NCBI RefSeq assembly: GCF_921293095.1
Contig: NC_060251.1
Location: 66,109,585 to 66,173,584, forward strand
Origin: Ischnura elegans
Taxonomy: Eukaryota; Arthropoda; Insecta; Odonata; Coenagrionidae
Direction of reading: 5' to 3'
DNA length: 64,000 nucleotides
The notes beneath the pieces are model-generated. The model did not search any database. It had not been told where the DNA came from and worked only from the letters and a program-made list of their open reading frames with translations. A program made the position numbers and the translations under genes. This document shows positions 1 through 11,170 of the stretch, piece after piece; position 1 is the first letter of the stretch; each line of letters starts with the position of its first letter.

Positions 1-1800
1 AGAAAATAAAATTTATAGCAATCTTATTAATTCTAACTACAAATTTTTATAACAGTAGACGTCGATCCGCGTAAATTTAAGGCTTTATATTTTGGTCGAT
101 TCCTTCATTTTTTGGTCGCTCGCGTTTTTTGAATAATCTTTAATAATCACAATCTCTCGCATAATTTTCGGAAAAGAAAATGCCATAAAATGGTGGGAGG
201 CTGGCATTAATTTGCGTTGGGGGAATTTTAGAAACTAAATAACTGCAGTTAAGAACAAAAGGTGTTCGTCGTATCAATATACTCATTTTATTTCTCATTT
301 AGGTATCCTTTTTATTGTCCTACAGAATTTGTTGGTGAATCATAATTCAATTTTCATATCATCTCTCCGATTACAAGAATGGTATAAAATTTAGTTAAAG
401 ATAAATACGTCTTATATTGACGTCTTGTGACATACCTTTCATTGTGATTGCACACCTTCCTCGATAACCTACAAGTTTTAATGTGGTACGTGATTAGCGG
501 TTTTAGTTTTTGTAGCTTCACTATATCTGTGGATTGAAACAAGAACAAATAATCTGATGGCACATGAAAGATACCACCCTCTCTCAAGCTCCTAAAAATT
601 GGAAAAGGCCTATGAATAAATAATTGGGGCAATTTTTTCACTTGAAAGAGTAAGTTTTTAGTAATCTGCCCCATACGGTACATATATTAAATCTTTATAC
701 TTTTATCCTGCCACAGGAAATAGCATGGAGAATTATCGTTTTTCCCTGTATCCTTTCGTTCCAACCGAATGCTTTCTTAATACTCTTCATCATTGAAAAT
801 ATTCGCTACTTTCGTAATGTCCTATTTTTTCTTACCAGTGATGAATCAAAGATGATTTTATTTCTAACTTTACGGTAGCCGCATTACATAATTGTTCTAA
901 TTTTCCGCAAATTTAAAAATGAAATGGTATTAAAATGTTTATTTGTCATGCATTAAATACGTGTATTCATTTCATTCGACAATTAAATTAAATGTGAGTA
1001 GCCTTTTGGTTATAGGTTTCGATTTTATAAAAAAAATTGCATACACGAGGTTGATAAAAAATAACGGGAATTTTAGTAAAACAATTTATTCGTCTGCCTA
1101 AATATTGCCGCCTTCAAGGTAGTCCCCAAAAGATATTAATTAACTAGATTAGATTTTCATTTTCTTCCACTTTTCACAATTTTTTACCGTTTTCATCGGT
1201 TGTGGATGTGCTGGGCCGTTCTTATTTGCTGATAATGCTTTGCATTGCAATCTTTCTTTGATCCATTTCTTTGCACAAACGGAAATCGCCGAGCTCAGAA
1301 AACATTTCTAATCTTATCAACTGCCAAGGACAAAGTGAAAAAAAATGGATACGGCTAAAATATTTATGATAATTTAGGGACATGTATACCAACGCAATAA
1401 AAAAATTGACAGTCGGACTATCTAAAACCGCGAAATAAAAAAATTCACGTTATTTTCTGAACACACTTCGTAAATGAAAAATGTTTATGATTAGCAAAAG
1501 TGGAGAAAAAAATTAGTATCATCATCATTTTTGCACAAAAATCTTGAGATTGGTTGGGAAAATATCTCCAATCTTCTTACCATTTACCGTATAACATTTT
1601 AAAAATATCTCTTTTAAATCTCTCAACACTTGATCCGAACACATCAGGAGCCTTACTCTGCCTTTTTCCCATGCTTATATGCCTGGATTGTTGAGAATAT
1701 TGTTGAGTAGATACATGAAGTAAGTAATGGGCGTGGGAAGTTAACACGTTTATGTTTGGGGGCTCAGTTTCCTTGTATGATTGTGAGCCTCCTCGCACGT
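1..1800. other. AT-rich intergenic DNA, nothing recognised
   Basis: Every reading frame is broken at short intervals. The open frames are under 110 codons and show no family motif or compositional signature of coding sequence. I see no tandem array, paired inverted ends or tRNA-like boxes before about 1805. Confidence 0.6.
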
Positions 1801-1804
1801 CGAC

Positions 1805-1895
1805 GGTTTTCTAGGGAATCCAAAAGATGACCCAGGATTTGGACCCGAATTTCTTCGGTCAGGAGACCAACGCTGCACTCATGGAGTCACTACGT
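1805..1895 (-). repeat. tRNA-derived SINE-like remnant
   Basis: On the minus strand, GGGTCCAAATCC is a near match to the pol III B box (GGTTCRANNCC). It lies about 35 bases after a weak A-box-like stretch. Spacing and order fit the head of a tRNA-derived SINE rather than a functional tRNA, because no clover-leaf with paired acceptor arms is evident. The A box is poor, so this may be chance. Confidence 0.35.
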
Positions 1896-2104
1896 TCCTT
1901 TTTGTCTTCATACTCTCCCAATATTTTTATAAAATAGTAACAAATTTATTTCTGATTTTATGTAAAAGGACAATTAGAGAGTTTTTAAGTAAATTTAACA
2001 CTTTTAATAATCGAAAAAACTTCATTTGTCAAATATATCGTTTGTAAATTCATTATTTTTCAATATTTTGTTTTCTTTTATAAAGCAAAGTAGCTTTGCT
2101 TTTA

Positions 2105-2162
2105 TATTTCGGGGGAGGGGGGGGGGGTGCGGATCCCCTGAAGCCCCCTAGCTACGCCACTG
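2105..2162. repeat. hAT-like terminal fragment with G-run
   Basis: A run of about 20 bases, nearly all G, is followed by a segment ending in GCTACGCCACTG. Read on the minus strand this begins CAGTGGCGTAGC and runs into a G-rich subterminal tract, a layout common at the ends of non-autonomous hAT elements. No matching second end with an 8-bp target duplication was found upstream, so this is a solo end at best. Confidence 0.4.
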
Positions 2163-2294
2163 CCTGACGATGTTCATAGCCATCTTCTGAAACCTGGGTC
2201 GTGGTTATTTCTAATACATTTGTGAACTTAACAGCGTTTATAATTTCATTTACCTTAATGGAAAGATTTCACAAAGTTCAACCGGAAATCATCA

Positions 2295-2382
2295 GTCATG
2301 CAGTTTAACAGAGATTTGAAAACTTGACCCTCAGATCAGTGGCTCAAGGCTTAATCCCCTGGGCTACCAGGCTACCCATAGA
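2295..2382 (-). repeat. tRNA-derived SINE-like remnant
   Basis: On the minus strand GTAGCCCAGGGG resembles an A box. About 35 bases later GTTTTCAAATCTC resembles a B box. Spacing fits a tRNA-like SINE head. No functional tRNA fold is apparent. Confidence 0.35.
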
Positions 2383-2489
2383 TAGACGCAGTGAAATTAA
2401 ACCTTTCGCGAAAAAAAGCAGGCGGGTACATTGTTTTCATTCTCTGTGGAGGTTAAAGGGAAGTGGTAATTACCTTTTAGACCCTCCAT

Positions 2490-2690
2490 GAATCTCTTGC
2501 ACTCCCGCCTTCGAGCACTTCGTGGGAAACTATCCACTCCTCCTCCCGTCCCGAACGCTTCGTCGCCCGAGGGCGCGAAGGCTGCGGTCGCCGCCAGTCG
2601 CCGCGGCCCGCTTCTGATGTCTCCTTCGTCCCGTGCGGTGGGAGGGAATTGGCTCCAGTGGTTTCCCATCCCTCGTGGGAACTGATACCT
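2490..2690. other. Short GC-rich island
   Basis: This 200-base block is strikingly GC- and CpG-rich against AT-rich flanks. It is open in several frames on both strands, as expected from GC content alone, and none of the translations resembles a known protein. It could be a regulatory element or a piece of a GC-rich repeat. Confidence 0.4.
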
Positions 2691-2764
2691 CCCTTGGAAT
2701 CCTATACTAGCTCCTGAAAGAGAATTGAGGAGCAAGGGATATGTATGTGTGTTTGTTGGCTTTT

Positions 2765-3135
2765 GTCGCGGGTGGCCTTTGACAATATACACAAATGCGT
2801 ACGAAGCTTTTACACGAATATGACTGGGTAGCGCTAGAGACTCGGAGGCTACTAGCCAGGGTTAGCTTACTTGAGCAATTAAAAATAGATATATTTAAGG
2901 AGTGACATGGAGAGCATCCTATTATATTCCCACTATATTGCCAGGTTCGGCAGAAACGATAAATTAAGGTAGATCTTATGCCGAGCGGAAAGGTGTTGGA
3001 ATTCGTTTTTCCTCCGAACACAAAATCAGTAAGCGCATGTTCTTTTTTAGTAAACGGGTTGTGTCCTAAAACCCCCCGCCACACGTCTATTGAGTGGGCT
3101 TGCGGGTTTTCAAAAGGTGTAGATTTTTCTCACTC
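2765..3135 (+). mobile_element. CR1-type LINE, 3' end fragment
   Basis: This stretch parallels the better preserved CR1 copy at 48.4-49.7 kb. It has the segment around GAGACTCGGAGGCT, the GATAAATTAA segment, the GGAATTCGTTTTTCCT segment, and a terminal stretch with the same CC(C)CCGCCACACG hairpin-like tail. Only the last ~130 codons and 3' UTR remain, with frameshifts and stops. CR1 clade elements are non-LTR retrotransposons that usually insert as 5'-truncated copies, and this is one. Confidence 0.7.
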
Positions 3136-3174
3136 TGATCCCTTTGTGAAGAGAGAAGTATCCGTGAAAAGTCC

Positions 3175-3380
3175 TCATGATCATCACTGGGAAGCATTCC
3201 AACGACTCTTTTGACGTAGCTCTCCACTCAATTATTATTACAGTTTATCTTTGCAGACGCAGTAATTATTTTCTTTCATCTTCTTTATAAATTGTAAGTA
3301 TTAATTCTTCTTTATCTGTCCCATATATTTTATTCGAGCACTTCCTTTTCTTTTGTTTTCCCATCGATATACACACTCAA
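3175..3380 (-). mobile_element. LINE 3' tail copy 1 (degraded)
   Basis: The (T)CATCATCA start, the TTTGACGTAGCTCTCCA segment and the later CTGTCCCATATA...ATTCGAG segment match, in order and on the same strand, the LINE tail at 36281-36825. It is one of three such tails within 1.6 kb. Confidence 0.55.
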
Positions 3381-3545
3381 GACGAGTCAAATTAGGAGGA
3401 TATATCTATACCGCCCAACCAGTCTTATTTCGCGACTAATTAATTGTTAAGAACTTCCTTCATAATTTTGAGATTTTCAAGGGGCTTTTGTCAAAATTTG
3501 TCTGTTACTCTAAGTTAAACAATTTTTAGCGAAATTTTCTCATAT

Positions 3546-3680
3546 GTCATAATCACTGACAAACAATCCTAAGATGTGTTTGAGGCAGCTCTGCTGCATT
3601 CAATTCTCCTATCAGCTTATCTTTTCATACTTACGTACTTCTTCTTTTTCACATCCTTCCCTATCTGTTTATCAGGTATA
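3546..3680 (-). mobile_element. LINE 3' tail copy 2 (degraded)
   Basis: CAATCCTAAGATGTGTTTGA followed by GGCAGCTCTGC and TCCTATCAGCTTATC aligns by eye with the LINE tail at 36281 (CAATCCTAAGATTGGTTTGA). It is the same family and orientation as the copies on either side. Confidence 0.55.
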
Positions 3681-4089
3681 AATGTTTTAAATTTGAGTTT
3701 CAGACAAATATCAACAAAGGTCTTTGGAAATTTTCAAGGTGAAAATGTTATTTTCCCACAAAAAAAACGAGTAAAGACAGAACTTGACGGAGAATTTTTT
3801 CCTTTGCTAGTAACATTCGGGCTAGTAGCGTTCATCGTCGGAATTAGCGTTCATCATCATCACTGTTCAACAATCCTCGGATTGGTTTGACGCAGCTCTC
3901 CATTCAGTTCTCTTATCCTATATTTTCACGCCTACGTATCTCTTGTCATTCGCATCCTTCTTAACCTATTCCGTATATTTAGTTCGAGGCCTTCATTTTC
4001 CGTCTTTCCATCCACTTGTCCCTCGTCGATCGTCTTCATCAGTCCATCATGTCTCAAGATATGGCCATTAGGGTTGTTATCAATATATA

Positions 4090-4205
4090 TTTTAAAAATT
4101 ATTTCACTCATGTGAATAAATGTCTGTATGATTAATTTAATTAAATTATTAATCTTGAAAACCTTTTGAATATTTATTTTTAGTTAAAATATTCGTGTGA
4201 GAATA
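4090..4205. repeat. Dispersed repeat, copy A
   Basis: ATTTCACTCATGTGAATAAA and, further on, CTTGAAAACCTTTTGA and TTAAAATATTCGTGTGA recur in the same order at 6597-6683. The unit is non-coding and about 100 bases long. It sits between two halves of the LINE tail, so it is probably a short mobile element inserted there, though its ends are not clear. Confidence 0.55.
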
Positions 4206-4263
4206 CATGAGGCTTCTCATCCCTCCTTATCTTCTTAGGACCTCCTTATTACTAACTTGGTCA

Positions 4264-4525
4264 CAGGGGTGCCGACTTACAAAAAATATTGGGGGGGGGC
4301 CCAAACCGGGGATCCTGTCCTGGGAAATTTTATAAGTGGTGAGTTTTAAGTATTTTCAGCATTTTAGAAGATTCATATGATCAACATTAGAATCCTGATA
4401 ACTCGAATCTCGTTATCTGGACACTCAGGGGAAAATTGACAAGCCTGACACATTTTTCCTCACACGCATAACGAATTTTTGAGGGGGCTCGGGCCCCCTC
4501 AAGCCCCATGAAGACGGCGCCACTG
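4264..4525. mobile_element. hAT-type MITE with exact 8-bp target duplication
   Basis: The element starts CAGGGGTGCCGAC and ends GTCGGCGCCACTG-like (seen as GACGGCGCCACTG), so the reverse-complemented end is CAGTGGCGCCGTC, with three mismatches in 13. Both ends are flanked directly by CTTGGTCA (4256-4263 and 4526-4533). An 8-bp duplication with CAG...CTG ends is the hallmark of the hAT superfamily. The 262-bp body codes for nothing, so the element would depend on a transposase elsewhere. It interrupts a LINE tail, so it is younger than that LINE copy. Confidence 0.88.
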
Positions 4526-4760
4526 CTTGGTCAATCCCTCTGATCCTCATCATTCTTGTGTATAGCCACATTTCGAAGGCCGTTATTCTTGGTTTCTCCG
4601 CTTCATTCATTGTCTACGCCTTACTTCCATAGACAAGCATACTTCCAAATGTATGTTCTTATGAATTGCTTCCTTACTTTTGTTTAAATATCCCGCAGTA
4701 GGTAGATCTCTTTTATTGCTGGAATGCTCTCTCCATCTGGGCTATTCTGCTGATATTACC

Positions 4761-6596
4761 CCCTCCCTTCAGTTTGATCAATCACTAAAAGTGGGAGAGA
4801 GGGAAAACTGGGAGATCTAATGAGCCACAATAGGGTAGTTTCCTTCATCGAAGAAAACGAAAGGCATTGATTGTGATTCGTTACTCACTATTAGTGCATT
4901 CATAATATATAAATTATTTGGTTTTAGAATTCCCAGTTTAGGCGAAAGTTAATGGTCAATTATAGCCTCATTTTAAAAAGGCCAGATTGGCGCCCATGTG
5001 ATGCCATTCAAGTGGCGTTACAGGGACCTAGATGCTATACGAGTAGTCAGGAGTTTTACATTTACATTACTTTCCCAATACAAGCATGAGGCACAGAGCT
5101 CAGGGAAACATCTATTAATAATCACCTATTGAAATTTCCTATGGTCGGAAACTTTCCTTCGTTTGATTGGGTATTATAATCCTTATTTAATTCAAGCGCT
5201 ACCTGCTAGCAGCCTGCATCGTAGCGGCCCTAATGGCGACGCACCAAGGTGGCCTCACACGGCTTCAGCCGGAACCAGAATGAGGTCACACGGGCTTTTC
5301 CCAGCATTCATACTTAGCCGTCGCGTTTCCACAAGCTTGAAAATTTTCACTTTTCATTTAATCGCGAAAAATAGATATCGTCATTTAAAAATCTAAAAGC
5401 GTGAAATACTTACTCCAGAAGTAACAATATTTCTATTTAGGTAATAAAAAAATATGAAACCACCGTATTACACAAGGGCCTTGCGAAAATATTTGAAGGG
5501 TTTAGCTAAGTACGAGATGCATTAACCCCCACCCCCCAAAATGCATCCCCTCCCCAGTTGAACCCCACGTAACAATTTTCTAGCTGCGTTCTCGTGTAAT
5601 TGGGACTCTTAGGATTTTCTCCCAGTGTCTAGCGATTGGTCAAAGAAAAGGTCTGCTGCGAAGTGAATATATCGGAGGGTTTTGTTTCGCAAGATTGATT
5701 AAACTCTAAAACTGGCCGTTAAATGAAGATTTTTGGGCTTCCCCGCATTAAACTGCGTATATTTTTTTATTCCGTCATCCAGATTAAATTCCGTGGGGAG
5801 GAATTACAAGGGCCCTTTCTGCATATCTCCATTCTTTGTGTCCCCGAGTCCTTCTCTCCTCGGCCCTATCTCAGCGCTGATCTTCCCTCTCACAGTGTCC
5901 CCCGCAATTCTTCCTTTCTTCTGCGGCGGAAGGCAGGAGAGACCGGGGAAAAAGACACCGGCGATAAGTGAAATTATTTGCTCTCCCGAAGGCCGGCGGA
6001 GCTGACTGGAACAAAAAACGGTCGCCGGAATCGAGTAGAGTTACGACTCGTTCCGCCGAGGTTTGGCATTGACGGATGATACCGTGATTGACCGGGTTCC
6101 GCGCACTCTTTTAAAAAGCGCATACTGTTTGAAGTATCCTGCAAAACTCCCCCCTCCCGTGTACAGGGATTAGGCATGAAAAGGTGTGCTTACCGGAGTA
6201 GCCGTGGTTTATTTTTTGTCGGTACCAGACTGGGATAACACTGATAAAGACACCTCCCTTGTAGGACGTGAAATATGCTCGGCACTGAAAGACAGCGGCA
6301 GCGCGGCATGTGAAGTTGATCGGATACTATGAAAGGGGTGCCATTATGTCTCAATCGTGAGTCAGAATTTCTCAGCCGGTAGTCTATTATAACCATAGGT
6401 ATTGCCCTCAATTGGTCTACCTGAATTTTAAGTAGGTACAGCCACTAAACAATTAAGATTATGAGTTTTTTCTTTCTATTATTTTTAATTACCTCTCTCA
6501 AGTCGTCGGAGACTTCAATCTCATCCAAGAGATCCGATGAACCGCCTTCTTGTTTAAGTTTGAAATTGTAATAAGCCATTTGGTTCCTGAAAAATG
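4761..6596. other. Intergenic, with GC-richer block 5790-6060
   Basis: No gene is recognised. Bases 5200-5290 and 5790-6060 are GC-richer with CpGs and overlapping open frames of 60-90 codons on both strands. None of these translations resembles a known family, so I read them as compositional. No paired ends or tandem units were seen. Confidence 0.45.
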
Positions 6597-6683
6597 TATT
6601 TCACTCACGTGGATAAATGTCTTTTAATAATTTACCTTGGAAACCTTTTGAGGATTTGTTTTGAATTAAAATATTCGTGTGAT
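6597..6683. repeat. Dispersed repeat, copy B
   Basis: This matches the segment at 4090-4205 in order and orientation: TATTTCACTCACGTGGATAA, CTTGGAAACCTTTTGAGGAT, TTAAAATATTCGTGTGATG. The two copies lie 2.5 kb apart. No coding potential is seen. Confidence 0.55.
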
Positions 6684-7905
6684 GAAAAACTTAATTATCT
6701 TTTAGCTTAGTTCTTTTCTTTCTTAGGGAAAAAAAAACTTTCCATAGAGTTTTTCAATATTAAACGTAAATTCCTTGGACTTTCAATATTGAGGATCAGA
6801 CCCATCCTCTTAACTAAGAACCGTACTTGATTGAGAAGCAAAACTTTTTGAGTAAGCTGTCCTTAGCGTATATTTTTCTCTTAATCTGAAGGATCAGTCG
6901 ACCCTAGGTTATAATTTCTGATACGTCTATTGGGGTTAATTTTCAATTTACCTTTATTAATTTCGTGCTACAAGGCAATTTTCGTAGTGTTTCGTATAAA
7001 TGGGACAGCCGCTTGATTGGGGCCAAAGGTACCAGGCGCAATGCGTCCCAATTCGCGATGATGTAAGAGGTTAGATTATAGATAGTTTTAATAAGGATCT
7101 ATTTGTACAATACAGATGTAAATAGGCTCTATAAACCAATGGTTTAAGGACACCGCAGTCGTGTCTGTTAACACCATTACTAGCATCTAGAAATGTATTC
7201 AAACCATAATGCAAGCGTAAGGCGATTAATTGGTTTTATTATGCTTATTAAGACTACCCCTCGTATCAAGTTACGAAAAATTCCAGACAAATTCAATGGA
7301 TTCAAATTTTTTCCAAATGAATGTTTATATACGCTCTGTTGTTAACTTGTTAAAAAAACGAAGTAAAGGCCAATGTACTGCTGTTTTCGAAGTTATGGGA
7401 ATAAATTAATAAAAATAGATAAAAATTCAGTATGAAAACGAGAGCCATACCTTCCTTCATTTCTTTGAAATTGCTTATCCGGTTCTTTCGTGTCTATCTT
7501 CCTCGGAGCTTCGTCTCTTAGTTCGATTCAACCCTTTCAGTTTTCCCAGGGGGGGTTTCCCAGTGGGATTGTGTGTGGAGGTTTCACACGGATGGGGTGA
7601 GGGGGAGGAGGAGGTGGTCGCAATGGAGTTGGGGGTAGGGGGTTGAAATATCGCGGCATCCCTTGTCTTCTCCAACTCCCTCTCCCCCCCTGATTCAGAT
7701 TCCTGCGAAAGAGGTCAAAAGAATGCGCCCTCGCCGCCCAAAATCAAACAGAATTCTCTCATTTATTTCTCCTGCATTTATTTCGCAACGAAGCAATCCA
7801 CATTTTTTTCCATTCTCTTCTCTTCCTAATCGTTCCGGCTAAAAGTTTTTATCGAAGCATATTTCATAGATCCTGTATTTGTGCAATCAGAGGAATTCTG
7901 AAATT
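6684..7905. other. Intergenic, nothing recognised
   Basis: AT-rich, with a purine/pyrimidine-skewed GC-richer patch at 7540-7740. No motif-bearing open frame, paired repeat or RNA-like box is seen. Confidence 0.5.
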
Positions 7906-7909
7906 AAAC

Positions 7910-8540
7910 CTTGGAGTCGCTGTGTGAGGTAAAAATTTCCCATTTCCTGCAAAGACAAAAAATTACATGATGTTTTAATGCCCTATTTATCGAATCCGTT
8001 GTGGAGATGGGTCTACAGTATTGTCTTAATTTTACAACATTATATTATTATATATATTGTATTGTATGTATTATAATAGTCTTGGATTCGCTGTGCTAGG
8101 ATAAGACTTCCTAATTCCTGCAAAGACAAAAAATACATGATGTTTTAATACCCTATTTATCGACTACGTAGTGGGGATGGGTCTCCAGTATTGTCTTCAT
8201 TCTACATTATATTATTCTATATTATATTGTATGTATTATAATAGTCTTGGATTCGCTGTGTTAGGGTAAGACTTCCTAATTCCTGCAAAGACAAAAAATA
8301 CATGATGTTTTAATACCTATTTATCGACTACGTAGTGGGGATGAGTCCCAGTATTGTCTTTATTCTACATTATATTATTCTATATTACATTGTATGTATT
8401 ATAATAGTCTTGGATTCGCTGTGTGGGGTAATGATTACTTATTTCCTACTTAGAGAAAACATACCTGAAATTTTAATTCCAATTTATTGTCTACCTAGCG
8501 GGGATAGGTCTCCAGTATTTGGTGAGGTTTGAAAGTTGTA
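7910..8540. repeat. Tandem repeat, ~165-bp unit, four copies
   Basis: The segment CTTGGATTCGCTGTG begins at 8081, 8246 and 8409, and a variant (CTTGGAGTCGCTGTG) at 7910. Spacings are 171, 165 and 163 bases. Each unit continues with AATTCCTGCAAAGACAAAAA, a GATGTTTTAAT segment, TAGTGGGGATG and a TA-rich tail rich in TATATT. Copies 2 and 3 are nearly identical. Copies 1 and 4 are more diverged, as expected at the edges of an array that grew by unequal exchange. Confidence 0.9.
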
Positions 8541-9614
8541 GGTATGATGCATGGGTTTTTTACACCTCATTGTGGAAAGTCTTAAATTTAAGTTCGATAT
8601 TACTGTATTTATGCAGCTGAATTAAGGTAGCGCACGACGCGTGTATTTGCATAATACGACATTCTCACTTGGGTGAAATATGGAATGTGGTGTTTTATAA
8701 TTGAAGAAAACACGTCTTTCCATTTTTACTGGAAAAAATTTGCTATGCCTTGTTTTAAAAAATTGGTTATATTGGTTATATCATGGATTTCATATACTTT
8801 ATTAGTGGAACACGAGGTGGAACGAGGTGCGGGGCGGAATGGGTTGCGTTTTTTTTTCGTTAAGGAGGTGCTGTAAGCTATCACAGACTATTGGGAATAT
8901 ATGAAACTGTAATTGTTCATCCTCAGCCTCCATATTGCTTAGATAACAGTGTTAACACGTGAACTGTGAGTTGTGTGAATGTGATCTGTTGTTTTCTAAC
9001 TTCGGAAGATTTTGTAGCTATTTCAATTCATATTTAAGTGTTTACATTACAGTAATCTTAACGAGTAGACTTAGAACCTGCGGAAAATTCCTAATTCCAA
9101 GGCAGTTCCGTGATTGTATTCTCTTTCAAAAGCTTCTAAAATGTTTAACGAATTCAAACGAATATAGAGTTTCATTAATTTTTTATTTGTTGAGCGGCCT
9201 GCAGTTTTGCAAGCATTCATAGATATTGTGGGCGGAAAATATGGAAACTAATTTTTGATTGGTAAATAATGTTTTGAATGACTTGTGTAATGCTTGTTTT
9301 TAATTTATTACTGTAATAATTTAAAACGCCTATAAATGCACACTTTCTATTCTATTATGATCACATTATTGTTACTATATGAATTTACAGTATTTAATTT
9401 AATAATGTATTGAATTATTTTATAAACTTAACTTTTATGCATTTAAAAACCTGTTAAACAAAGTAAAAATCATATGAAGTTGTAACACTTATTTTTGATT
9501 TTTTGGGTGGTTTTGAGTTGGATTTTGGTGTGACGATGGATATAAGGAGAACAATGGAACGAGCAATAATAAGCAGCAGAGGTGGAGTGGGGCGATTGTT
9601 GTTGACGGCGCGGG
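8541..9614. other. AT-rich intergenic DNA, nothing recognised
   Basis: Open frames here are under 90 codons without recognisable motifs. I see no repeated or paired structure between the tandem array and the hAT-type element that begins at 9623. Confidence 0.5.
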
Positions 9615-9622
9615 ATGGTGTG

Positions 9623-10333
9623 TAGTGATGAGCGGAACTGTGATTTTCGGATCACTTCGTTACCTGTGACTGCTACTCATCAGTAACGGTGATTCTTAAC
9701 TGTGATTGCGATCACCGAGGTGAATCACTCTTTAAAGTCATCGGTGATTTGTGGCGCTGCTATTCCTGCTACTTTGTCCAATTCCAAGGAATGAGCTCTC
9801 CTCAATAGTAACAAATAAACTTATAGAAAATTGTAAAATTAGGCAAAATATTTTTTTGAGGGAATAGTTCTAATTCCGAGTTTATATTACAATAATTAAG
9901 TAAATTTGAAGTGGTAAAAGAATTGATAAGGGGCAATCATTTTTTATACATATTAATAATCAAACCATCATAATTCAAAGCTTTAGCTGTATATTTCTCA
10001 CAGAATGTCTTATTTATCATACAAGATGAATAAGACATCCTTATTTTACTATTGGTAGCATCATGGTAGCTGCCGAAGCTAACTTCACCGTATTCACAGT
10101 CGCAGTGATTTAGAGTATTTGGTGATTTAGTCACCGGCAGTGATCGGCTACTTCTCTTCAATCACAGGTTGCGATATATCGCATATCACTTGGTAGCAGC
10201 CAGAGCTATCTTCACCGAATCCAGTGATAGAATCACCGATCACAGTGATTTCGAATATTGAATCACCGACAGTGACTGCTACTTTTCAGTAACGGTGATT
10301 CAATCACAGTTAGCGATATATCGCTCATCACTA
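9623..10333. mobile_element. hAT-type non-autonomous element, 711 bp
   Basis: The left end TAGTGATGAGCG and the right end CGCTCATCACTA are exact inverted repeats. The ends stay related inward: AACTGTGATT and CTGCTACT...CAGTAACGGTGATTC recur in inverted form. The element is flanked on both sides by ATGGTGTG (9615-9622 and 10334-10341), an exact 8-bp target duplication typical of hAT insertions. Many internal copies of GTGATT/AATCAC make up subterminal repeats, which in hAT elements are often transposase-binding sites (family knowledge). No transposase frame remains. Exact duplications suggest a fairly recent insertion. Confidence 0.9.
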
Positions 10334-10341
10334 ATGGTGTG

Positions 10342-10679
10342 TAGAGGGAGTGTGATTGTGATAGTTGTGGCGTACGGTTGCCTTTTTACCACGAGTTTGT
10401 TTAAATACATTGTAATAAGAATATTTGTAAGTGCATTCAAGAGAAAATATAATGACTTAGAATTACATGAAAGGAATTATTTTAAAGTATAACAGATTAT
10501 GAATTAATGGATTTTAAGTGTTTTCACCGCCTTCCTGTGATGTATGAATAATGCTAATAATGAAAGGAAAGTATGAAGGTACGCTCATACCTAGTATAAT
10601 TTGAAACAAAAAAACGTGATTTGGAATGTTAATAAACCTTTTATATCCGATTCAATGCACTTTAGTTCTCGGATATAAT
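10342..10679. other. AT-rich spacer, nothing recognised
   Basis: This is a 340-base AT-rich stretch between the hAT-type element and a GC-richer block. No motif-bearing frame, RNA-like box or repeat is seen. Confidence 0.45.
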
Positions 10680-11170
10680 TTTGAGTGTCGGCATTGCCGT
10701 CCGAGTCGCCGTGGAAATAACAACAACAATAATAAGAGACGAATTCTTCTTTCCCATACCATTTCAACCCAATCTCCTCCGTGAGATTCTCGTCGTGAGA
10801 GTGGTCGCTCGTATTGTCTTCCTTTTTGCCGATTTCCTCCGCATTCCCGCCGTCCTTTCGATTTGCGCACTCCGAAGACATCCAGCCTCGATCCCGATCG
10901 TTTCTTTTTGACACATTTTTTTCTTTCCCCCGGGAGGATTTTGCCTCATTCCTCCATCGCTCTTTCCTCGGAGGGTGAAAAAGGACGGAGAGGACGCGAG
11001 GAAGTGTCCCTTTCGGTTTCCTCCACGGGAGACACTCTCTCGGGCGGGGAATCCTTTGGACTGCGGAGGAGGTCGCTGGAATCTCAATCACGCGGATGCA
11101 TTGCTCCGATCGCAAAAATCCTAACGAGAGGCTTGAAGAGGCGAAGAAGTGCGGGAAGATAGTGCAGGGG
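10680..11170. other. GC-richer block with overlapping open frames
   Basis: The block is CpG-containing and open on both strands, including a 200-codon minus-strand frame (10591-11193) of low-complexity, charged composition. The minus frame has no recognisable domain and several shorter frames overlap it on both strands, so I do not call a gene. A regulatory or unmethylated GC island is an alternative reading. Confidence 0.35.

Larger units (their letters stand above)
3851..4760 (-). mobile_element. LINE 3' end, split by two later insertions
   Basis: Segments 3851-4070, 4209-4263 and 4526-4760 together parallel the LINE tail at 36281-36825. Read on the minus strand, 4530-4612 encodes EAEKPRITAFEMWLYTRMMR, the family's C-terminal AFEMW motif. 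Two foreign pieces break it: a dispersed repeat at about 4071-4208 and a hAT MITE at 4264-4525. Family knowledge: this C-terminal motif belongs to APE-endonuclease non-LTR elements often annotated as endonuclease-reverse transcriptase in insects. Confidence 0.7.

Noticed and set aside
2397..2792. 131-codon minus-strand frame
   Set aside because: It spans a GC-rich island and its AT-rich flank. The translation is Arg/Pro/Gly-rich without a family motif, and plus-strand frames are open over the same bases.
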